This document shows positions 1 to 5,335 of a stretch of DNA of 10,544 nucleotides, one piece after another. The DNA lies in the NCBI GenBank assembly GCA_002796045.1, contig PCVM01000032.1, forward strand, positions 1-10,544. Reading direction: 5' to 3'. The translations under genes and the position numbers were made by a program. This DNA is from Candidatus Roizmanbacteria bacterium CG11_big_fil_rev_8_21_14_0_20_36_8 (lineage in GTDB: Bacteria; Patescibacteriota; Microgenomatia; UBA1406; GWC2-37-13). The first letter of the stretch is position 1. Each line of letters begins with the position of its first letter. The notes beneath the pieces are model-generated. The model was not told where the DNA came from, did no database searches, and worked only from the letters and a program-made list of their open reading frames with translations.

Positions 1-2009
1 TGTTTTCCTGCGATCACTCCCGTATCTGTGCAGACCTGCATTCCGATAACAGTTGATGGTTTCACTGGTGGAAGGTCTGGCTGATTTTCAAGCAAAAGAC
101 TCATCACATCATGCCAGATTGGAGATGCGCCAGTGAGACCGGATGCGACACCTTGAGCCATCGGCGTGAAATCATTATTGCCCACCCAGACGGTGACCTC
201 AAAGTTAGGGGTATATCCTATTGTCCAGTTATCACGCAAATCATCAGTTGTACCAGTTTTTACAGATACTGTTTTTCCGGGAATTACAAGTTTAGAATTA
301 GATCCAAATGCCGTTGATCTGGCCCCATTATCTGCAAGTATGTGCGAGATTATAAATGCAGTTCCTTCAGAAATTGCTTTCTTTCCCTTCATGACGAGAT
401 AGTTTGGACGATCAATTGGTTTATTAATATCATTAGAATAGTTATGATCTTTGAATTCATATAATATACTTCCAGCACTGTCCTCCACTTTCAGGACATA
501 ATTTAGTCTTCTCGGTATTCCTTGGTTTGCAAATGCTGAAAAAGCTTGAGACATCTCTGTCATAGCTACTTCTCCCCCTCCAAGAGTTAGAGAGAGTCCA
601 TAATTAGTTGAATCTTTGAATGAGTCAATTAAAAATGCAGAGGACGAGGCGACAAAGTCCTCAACAGTATTAAAAGCAAGCATTTTGACAGCAGGAATAT
701 TGTATGAGTTGGCAAGGGCAAACCTGAGTTGAACCGGTCCATGAAATTGACCATCATAGTTTTTTGGACAGTATGCCTTTGGCTGACCTGGATTGGAAAA
801 ACAAGTAGGCACGTCTAGAAATACTGTTGAAGCAGTTACGATTTTTCGATCAATTCCAATCGCATAATTAATTGGTTTGATCGATGATCCAGGCTGTCTG
901 GTTCCTGAGGTAGTCACATTGAAAGCACCTGATCCGCCGTCAAAATAATTAACTGATCCCACCATCGCAATAATTTCGCCCGTTGGTGGGCGAGTTACGA
1001 GAACTGCTCCATTGGTCACCTTGAACCGTGTAAGATCTTCTATCTCTTCTCGAACAATTCTTTCAGCCTCTTCTTGCGTATCAAGATCGAGAGTTGTCGT
1101 AACTTTGAGACCCCCTTCTTCAAGTTGTTTGAGTCCATACTCTTGCTCCAAGAGCTTTTTTACTTCAAATACAAAATGCGGAGCTTTGATCATCGTTTTT
1201 GGGGGAAGGACTACAACCGGTTTTTTAAGCGCTGCATCAATCTGTTGTTGGGTGATATACCCTTGTTCAAACATATTTCTTAAGACATGATCCCGCCTTA
1301 CTTTTGCACGATCGGGATTGGTGTGGGGCGAGTAGGTGGTTGGTGCTTGGGGAAGTCCCGCAAGCATTGCCGCTTCATGAAGTTCAAGTTCATCAGGGGT
1401 TTTTTCAAAGTATGTTTTTGCTGCCTGACCAATACCATAAGACGATCCTCCATAAGGTACTTGGTTTAAATACATCTCCAAAATTTCATCTTTTGAAAAA
1501 ATTTGCTCTACCCATAATGCTAAAATGACTTCCTTTAATTTACGCTGTATGGTTCGTTCCGGAGTAAGTAACGCACTTTTGACTAGTTGTTGTGTGATAG
1601 TTGAACCTCCCTGAAGACTACTGTTTTGCAGATTTTCTTTTACCGCTCTCAAAATCCCCGATACAAACGAGACACCACCATGTTTGTAAAAATCCTTATC
1701 CTCAACAGAAATCGTTGCGTGTATAAGAAAGTCAGGAAGGGTGTTTAATTTGACTGGAGTTCTATTTTCTTCTCGATATACTTCGTATAAAAGTTTGCCA
1801 TTACGGTCATAAATCTGACTTGAAATCGGCACCGCTTTGTAATCTTTGAGCGAATAGGGAGAGGGAAGATCTTTGAAAATATAATAGTAAAGGAATATTG
1901 CTGTAATACAAAAAAGAGCAAGCGCCCCAATCCCCAAAAAAGAGAATATCCAGAACTTTGAGAAGTTACTGTGCTTGCAAAATTTGAAAATATTTTTCCA
2001 GTGTTTCAT
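1..2009 (-). CDS. Bifunctional penicillin-binding protein 1A (glycosyltransferase/transpeptidase), 3' end cut by window edge
   Basis: Class A PBP that polymerises lipid II into glycan strands and cross-links them outside the membrane. My reverse-strand translation is open from ATG 2009 to the edge: 669 residues visible, C-terminus missing. It shows a short basic cytoplasmic tail, one membrane anchor (about residues 20-45), then a GT51 glycosyltransferase domain (about 75-250) with 'SVEDKDFYKHGG' and catalytic Glu103, 'GGSTITQQ' at 134-141, and the later 'RTIQRKLKE' and 'EILEMYLN' motifs. The transpeptidase domain follows (about 330-650), with SxxK at 375-378 (Ser375 nucleophile), SYN at 435-437 and KTGT at 584-587, so both active sites look intact. 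Cys403 and Cys414 bracket a short insertion in the transpeptidase domain. The gene lies 73 bp downstream of the unknown 317-residue protein and is co-directional with it. No Shine-Dalgarno is visible, but a TATAAT sits 9 nt upstream of the start. Paralogue naming (ponA/mrcA/pbpF) cannot be decided here, so no symbol is given. Confidence 0.95.
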   Translation of the reverse strand, partial: MKHWKNIFKFCKHSNFSKFWIFSFLGIGALALFCITAIFLYYYIFKDLPSPYSLKDYKAVPISSQIYDRNGKLLYEVYREENRTPVKLNTLPDFLIHATISVEDKDFYKHGGVSFVSGILRAVKENLQNSSLQGGSTITQQLVKSALLTPERTIQRKLKEVILALWVEQIFSKDEILEMYLNQVPYGGSSYGIGQAAKTYFEKTPDELELHEAAMLAGLPQAPTTYSPHTNPDRAKVRRDHVLRNMFEQGYITQQQIDAALKKPVVVLPPKTMIKAPHFVFEVKKLLEQEYGLKQLEEGGLKVTTTLDLDTQEEAERIVREEIEDLTRFKVTNGAVLVTRPPTGEIIAMVGSVNYFDGGSGAFNVTTSGTRQPGSSIKPINYAIGIDRKIVTASTVFLDVPTCFSNPGQPKAYCPKNYDGQFHGPVQLRFALANSYNIPAVKMLAFNTVEDFVASSSAFLIDSFKDSTNYGLSLTLGGGEVAMTEMSQAFSAFANQGIPRRLNYVLKVEDSAGSILYEFKDHNYSNDINKPIDRPNYLVMKGKKAISEGTAFIISHILADNGARSTAFGSNSKLVIPGKTVSVKTGTTDDLRDNWTIGYTPNFEVTVWVGNNDFTPMAQGVASGLTGASPIWHDVMSLLLENQPDLPPVKPSTVIGMQVCTDTGVIAGK

Positions 2010-2018
2010 CAGAATATT

Positions 2019-2024
2019 ATTATA
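2019..2024 (-). promoter_or_regulatory. -10-like TATAAT just upstream of the PBP1A gene
   Basis: The reverse strand carries a perfect TATAAT ending 9 nt before the PBP1A ATG. A start site 6 to 8 nt downstream would give a leader of only 1 to 3 nt. No good -35 is seen at 16 to 18 bp (the best nearby hexamers match 3 of 6). The region is AT-rich, so chance occurrence is possible. There is no purine-rich ribosome-binding site between box and ATG. Confidence 0.45.
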
Positions 2025-2082
2025 CAATAGTTTATTTTAACGCTTGAAATTGAAAAAGATGTATGGGAGAACTGAAAAAAAC

Positions 2083-3036
2083 CTATTCTCGAACACTTGT
2101 AAGCGATTGTATCCACGTTTGCTGGTATCCCGCTAACTCAAGGTATTTTTTTGTGGCTTCTACATCTGGCCGATCGGGATGTAATTGTTTTGCAGTAGAA
2201 ATAACATTTCGGATTCCACCAATTATTTCAAATGTGTCACCATTTTTTGAGCCGATCAAAACGGGGTTCCAGGATGTGGAAGGTTTGTTCTTACGATTAA
2301 GTACTCTTTGGGCACTTACAGTATTTTGATCTTCTCTTACGCCAATTTTTTGTTGTAACTTGTCTTCATCAGAGCCGAGCGCTTCAACTTTTTTGCGCAC
2401 AGCTTGTCTAACGAATTGTTGTACCGGGTCTCCAATCTCAACTGATTCAAAATCAATAGGTTCGTGGCTTGAAGACCACTGAACTGAGTCATTAACATAG
2501 TGTGGTCTCGTCAGTACTCCTAATATATTCGAAATATCGACAGGCCGTATGTTGTAGGTTACCTGTCTTTCCTTACCGGCTAAGTCCGTTTCGGTGACTT
2601 TTACCTCAACTTGTTCAGCATCCATTGTATTCCTTGACAGTGTCCATTTCGAAGGAGTCCATGTAGTTTCTAAGCGTGTTTTTGCTACAGCTAATTCGAC
2701 AATGGAATTTGGACTTTGAGAGACTTGTGCCCAATAAATCTCACCTCTCTTTTTCATCCAAATATCATGACCTAAGGCTGCTGTTTTCCCCATTCTTAAG
2801 AGTCTTGCTTTTTCAACAGGTTGTAACTCTAGTTTATACGCTGCAGTCGTAAACTCTACTGGAACATCGCCAATTACAGGATTAGTTTCTGCTGTGACGA
2901 GCTCAGGTATAGGTGTGGATGAAAATATCCTATCTTTAACTAACAATAAGCTATCTTTTAAGCACGTCAAGAAAGATTTTTTTTCCTGAGAATTATCAGC
3001 TTGGGCAATCGGAGAATGAGATTCTGATGCATCCAT
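2083..3036 (-). CDS. Unrecognised 317-residue soluble protein between metG and PBP1A
   Basis: I do not recognise this family. The protein has a polar N-terminus (about 1-20), a short hydrophobic stretch 'SLLLVKDRIF' near 29-38 that is too short and charged for a membrane helix, and then a mixed alpha/beta body without a signal peptide or visible catalytic motif. The middle (about 95-165) is rich in alternating beta-type segments with several Trp residues (93, 102, 126, 131). The region around 200-260 is charged and likely helical, and the end (about 275-317) reads as one or two helices with 'QLHPDRPDVEATKKYLELAG'. Continuous coding over 954 bp, ordinary composition and its fit between neighbours (12 bp after the metG stop, 73 bp before PBP1A) support a real gene. 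An extended -10 lies 6 nt before its ATG, so it may be transcribed separately from metG. The location is probably cytoplasmic and the function is unknown. Confidence 0.8.
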   Translation of the reverse strand: MDASESHSPIAQADNSQEKKSFLTCLKDSLLLVKDRIFSSTPIPELVTAETNPVIGDVPVEFTTAAYKLELQPVEKARLLRMGKTAALGHDIWMKKRGEIYWAQVSQSPNSIVELAVAKTRLETTWTPSKWTLSRNTMDAEQVEVKVTETDLAGKERQVTYNIRPVDISNILGVLTRPHYVNDSVQWSSSHEPIDFESVEIGDPVQQFVRQAVRKKVEALGSDEDKLQQKIGVREDQNTVSAQRVLNRKNKPSTSWNPVLIGSKNGDTFEIIGGIRNVISTAKQLHPDRPDVEATKKYLELAGYQQTWIQSLTSVRE

Positions 3037-3042
3037 ACTATG

Positions 3043-3051
3043 AGTATATCA
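3043..3051 (-). promoter_or_regulatory. Extended -10 element (TGATATACT) overlapping the metG stop codon
   Basis: On the reverse strand TGATATACT fits an extended -10 (TGn plus TATACT). Its TGA is also the metG stop codon. The box ends 6 nt before the ATG of the 317-residue protein, so transcription would start at or within 1 to 2 nt of the A of the ATG, giving a leaderless mRNA. No -35 match is seen, which extended -10 promoters can tolerate. This is inferred from sequence only. Confidence 0.45.
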
Positions 3052-4461
3052 TTTCTTTAATCGGGGGAATAATGGCTCAATCCTCTCAATCTTTCCCGAA
3101 GTGACCTTCATAATTATTTCCGATGTCTGAGGAAGAAATGGTGCAAGATTGAGCCCAAGGTTGTGGATTTTTTTGAGCCAGGATTCAAGATGGTTCTTAC
3201 GGTTTTTGGCCTCGAGGCTCCATGGTTTTGTGTCATTGATCTCTTTATTTATCACTTTAATGTCATCCCACAATTGTTCCAAGGCTTCATTAAATCCAAA
3301 TCGTTCTATCATCGAGACAATTTTTCCATCAAGTGAATTGGCCTTTATTATTATTTCTAATCTATCTTTTGCGGCCATCGTGGTCACTCTTGACACTAGG
3401 TTTCCCAGTTCATTAGCTAAATCTGCATCATAGAGTTGTTCCATGCGATCATACGAAAAGTCACCATCGTCAAGCGCTGGAATCTCACGAAGAAGATAAT
3501 ATCGGGTCGCATCAATGCCATACTTGTTGACGAGCTTAACAGGATCTACGATATTGCCGGTTGACTTGCTGATTTTCTGCCCATTCATGCTGATAAAGCC
3601 ATGAATAAAGATTTGTTTGGATGGAGGAAGGTTTGCTGACAAAAGCATTGCTTGCCACATGGCAGACTGCTGTCTCAGATTGTCTTTTCCCGCAACTTGG
3701 ACGCCGGGCCAATTTTTCTCAAAATTTTTTTGGTCGTTGGGCCATCCCAGAGTTGAAATATAATTGATCAATGCATCAAACCAGACATACATCACATGCT
3801 TTTCGTCACCGGGAACCGGTATGCCCCACGGCATCTTACTCTTAATTCGGGAGATACTAAAATCTTCAAGACCCGCTGTCACAAAATTACGAATTTCCTC
3901 AAGTCGGTGTGCTGGCATGACAAAATCAGGGTGATCATTGTATAGCTTAAGAAGTTGAGTCTGATATTTAGAGAATCTAAAAAAATAGTTTTCCTCTTCG
4001 ATGATATCAACTTCACGATTGGGGTGAAGTGAACATTTGCCATCAAAAAGTTCTGATTCTGTCTTGGCAAGTTCGCAACCCACACAGTACTTAACTTTAT
4101 ATTTATCTATATATATATCTCCGTTTTGCGCACAACGATTCCAGAATTCTTGAGCTGCTTTTATATGATCATCATTAGTAGTTCTGATGAAGTTTGTGTA
4201 ACTGAGATTTAATGCTGGTTTTAAATTACCAAATTTTACAGCGTATTCATCAACGTAATCTTGAGTATCTTTATTTTCGGTTTGTGCCTTCTCGTAAATC
4301 TTTGCGCCATGTTCATCGGTGCCGGTATTGAAAACGACTGAGTTTCCACTAAGATTTTGAGCACGAGCCCAAGTGTCAGCTTGGACGATTTCAAGTGCAA
4401 AACCGATATGAGGATCGGCATTTACGTAAGGAATTGTGGTGGTAATATATTTATTTGTCAT
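3049..4461 (-). CDS. metG: Methionyl-tRNA synthetase, compact form
   Basis: Charges tRNA-Met with methionine (ATP-dependent, class I, cytoplasmic). The 470-residue protein opens with the Rossmann domain and its HIGH-type motif 'HIGF' (18-21). A single-zinc insertion has Cys126, Cys129, Cys143 and His146, the CxxC...CxxH arrangement of Thermus MetRS. The KMSKS motif reads 'KISKS' (296-300). The anticodon-binding helical domain has 'NLVSR' (354-358, the Asn/Arg pair that reads CAU) and 'KPW' with Trp414. There is no C-terminal EMAP/Trbp111 tRNA-binding domain, so the enzyme is shorter than the 677-residue E. coli form. The methionine pocket is altered: E. coli Ile297 and His301 align with Asn261 and Gln265, while the Trp253 and Tyr260 equivalents (Trp227, Tyr234) are kept. 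ATG 4461 is chosen because homology begins at once ('MTNKYITTTIPYVNADPHIG'); an upstream in-frame ATG at 4491 would add ten unrelated residues. The start overlaps the end of the upstream membrane-protein gene by 11 bp. Confidence 0.97.
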   Translation of the reverse strand: MTNKYITTTIPYVNADPHIGFALEIVQADTWARAQNLSGNSVVFNTGTDEHGAKIYEKAQTENKDTQDYVDEYAVKFGNLKPALNLSYTNFIRTTNDDHIKAAQEFWNRCAQNGDIYIDKYKVKYCVGCELAKTESELFDGKCSLHPNREVDIIEEENYFFRFSKYQTQLLKLYNDHPDFVMPAHRLEEIRNFVTAGLEDFSISRIKSKMPWGIPVPGDEKHVMYVWFDALINYISTLGWPNDQKNFEKNWPGVQVAGKDNLRQQSAMWQAMLLSANLPPSKQIFIHGFISMNGQKISKSTGNIVDPVKLVNKYGIDATRYYLLREIPALDDGDFSYDRMEQLYDADLANELGNLVSRVTTMAAKDRLEIIIKANSLDGKIVSMIERFGFNEALEQLWDDIKVINKEINDTKPWSLEAKNRKNHLESWLKKIHNLGLNLAPFLPQTSEIIMKVTSGKIERIEPLFPRLKK

Positions 4462-4783
4462 GTGATTTATTTGGAAGAAGCTTTGCAGCAACTATTATAA
4501 ATGAAATTAATAGTAATGTATTGATAACATCTATTCCTACAAAATATATCATCCAAAGTTGAGAAAATACAAAAAAAGTTAACATGTATTTACGTTTCAC
4601 TGAAGATAGAAAGTCTGATGCGAGATATGTAATGCAAGTAATTACTAAAATATTCAAAGCAATCAAGAATAAATTTATCGGTGGAAAGAAGTAGATTATT
4701 GCAGTTAAAAAGACCAACAGGACGAGAATTACGACAAATCGTAGATTATTGAGTTTGAATCTTATTAGTCTTTTTGAAATCAT
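4451..4783 (-). CDS. Small four-helix integral membrane protein, function unknown
   Basis: This 110-residue, very hydrophobic protein has a basic N-terminus ('MISKRLIRFK') followed by four likely membrane helices at about 16-33, 36-56, 66-82 and 84-102. A basic loop 'SSVKRK' separates helices 2 and 3, and the tail is short and polar. By the positive-inside rule both ends and the basic loop should be cytoplasmic. I recognise no family motif. An in-frame GTG at 4831 would add 16 residues, but it lies upstream of the likely start site of the -10 at 4821-4826, so ATG 4783 is preferred. Its last codons overlap the metG start ('ATGACAAATAA' holds both the metG ATG and this gene's TAA), which suggests translational coupling and a shared transcript. 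The overlap and strong membrane pattern support a real gene; any link to MetRS function is not shown. Confidence 0.7.
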   Translation of the reverse strand: MISKRLIRFKLNNLRFVVILVLLVFLTAIIYFFPPINLFLIALNILVITCITYLASDFLSSVKRKYMLTFFVFSQLWMIYFVGIDVINTLLLISFIIVAAKLLPNKSHDK

Positions 4784-4799
4784 TTTATAAAAATAGAGC

Positions 4800-4828
4800 T
4801 TGCAACGAGTCCTCAAATCAATTATAAT
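4800..4828 (+). promoter_or_regulatory. Probable sigma-70-type promoter for rpsO
   Basis: TTGCAA (4800-4805, 4 of 6 to TTGACA), a 17-bp spacer and a perfect TATAAT (4823-4828). The predicted start near 4835 leaves a leader of about 46 nt before rpsO. It is the best -35/-10 pair in the divergent region. The leader has no clear Shine-Dalgarno and no obvious S15-binding fold that I can identify. Confidence 0.55.
4821..4826 (-). promoter_or_regulatory. Reverse-strand TATAAT for the membrane protein-metG unit
   Basis: ATTATAAT at 4821-4828 reads as TATAAT on both strands, offset by 2 bp. On the reverse strand it would start transcription near 4814, about 31 nt before ATG 4783. No convincing -35 was found. 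A second reverse TATAAT lies at 4858-4863 and could serve instead. Confidence 0.35.
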
Positions 4829-4859
4829 CACAACTTAATCAATAAGATCAGAACATCAT

Positions 4860-4865
4860 TATACT
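4860..4865 (+). promoter_or_regulatory. Second -10-like box (TATACT) close to rpsO
   Basis: TATACT ends 15 nt before the rpsO ATG and would give a leader of roughly 8 to 9 nt. It has no recognisable -35 or TGn extension, so it is weaker than the pair at 4800-4828. It overlaps a reverse-strand TATAAT at 4858-4863. Confidence 0.25.
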
Positions 4866-4880
4866 CAAAAAACAAAACGT

Positions 4881-5156
4881 ATGGTACAGGTCAAACTTCC
4901 AGAAAATAAACAAGAAATAATAGAAAAGTTCTCGCAAAAGGATGGAGATACTGGTTCACCAGAAGTGCAGGTAGCGCTTCTTACATTTAAAATACACCGT
5001 TTAACCAATCATCTGGAAGGTAACAAAAAAGACAATCATTCTCGACGCGGTTTATTAAAAGTTATTGCAAAGCGTCGACGAATTTTGAATTATCTCAAGA
5101 AACTTGATGAAGCTCGTTATGGAGTTGTAATCAAAGAACTTGGACTCAAGAAATAA
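4881..5156 (+). CDS. rpsO: 30S ribosomal protein uS15
   Basis: Primary 16S rRNA-binding protein of the small subunit; it binds the three-way junction of helices 20-22 in the central domain. The protein is 91 residues, close to the usual 88-89. Family hallmarks are clear: 'GDTGSPEVQVALLT' (about 22-35), the 'RLTNHL' helix, 'KKDNHSRRGLL' (49-59, with the conserved His and Ser that contact rRNA) and 'KRRRILNYL' (64-72). The start ATG 4881 matches the family N-terminus; no Shine-Dalgarno precedes it. It opens the rightward unit, divergent from the metG side, and pnp follows 179 bp later in the rpsO-pnp order found in many bacteria. Nothing is unusual in the protein itself. Confidence 0.97.
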   Translation: MVQVKLPENKQEIIEKFSQKDGDTGSPEVQVALLTFKIHRLTNHLEGNKKDNHSRRGLLKVIAKRRRILNYLKKLDEARYGVVIKELGLKK

Positions 5157-5175
5157 TTATCATTTATTAATTATT
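5152..5175 (+). other. A/T-only inverted repeat over the rpsO stop codon
   Basis: AATAATTA (5152-5159) and TAATTATT (5168-5175) form an 8-bp stem with an 8-nt loop; the TAA stop is in the left arm. With no G/C pair and no T-tract it is unlikely to be an intrinsic terminator. It may protect the rpsO 3' end or be chance in AT-rich DNA. Confidence 0.2.
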
Positions 5176-5211
5176 AGGCGAGCGAAGAGGTAGGTTAACA
5201 GGATATAACAT

Positions 5212-5285
5212 TGAAATTCGAACATCGAAATACAAAGCAAATAGCTAAATAGTTTTTTGTTTTGAGTTTAGGTATTCGAATTTCA
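5212..5285 (+). repeat. 74-nt imperfect palindrome (long hairpin) in the rpsO-pnp spacer
   Basis: Two 35-nt arms, 5212-5246 and 5251-5285, pair register for register with no bulge around the tetraloop AAAT (5247-5250). The outer 11 pairs (TGAAATTCGAA with TTCGAATTTCA) are perfect. Inward I count 27 Watson-Crick pairs in total, 4 G-T wobbles (5225, 5231, 5237, 5244) and 4 mismatches (5223, 5227, 5232, 5242). As RNA in an rpsO-pnp transcript it would be a long stem about 50 nt before the pnp ATG. In E. coli a long stem-loop in this position is cut by RNase III and used by PNPase to control its own mRNA, so a similar role is possible by position only. A dispersed palindromic element (REP or MITE-like) is the main alternative. 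The rest of the 179-bp spacer holds a pyrimidine-rich stretch (5288-5320) and no gene. Confidence 0.75.
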
Positions 5286-5335
5286 GATTTTCTCCCAAAT
5301 CTTCTTTTTCAAACTCTCCTAACTAACATTTTATT

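Noticed and set aside
1012..1528. Several short forward open frames of 60 to 92 codons
   Set aside because: All overlap the conserved PBP1A reading frame on the other strand; low-complexity Ser/Arg/Cys-rich translations are shadows.
2063..2329. 88-codon forward open frame
   Set aside because: Mostly antisense to the 3' part of the 317-residue gene; no motif and no start signal.
5152..5175. Hairpin after rpsO considered as a terminator
   Set aside because: All pairs are A-T and no T-tract follows, so it is recorded only as a weak inverted repeat.
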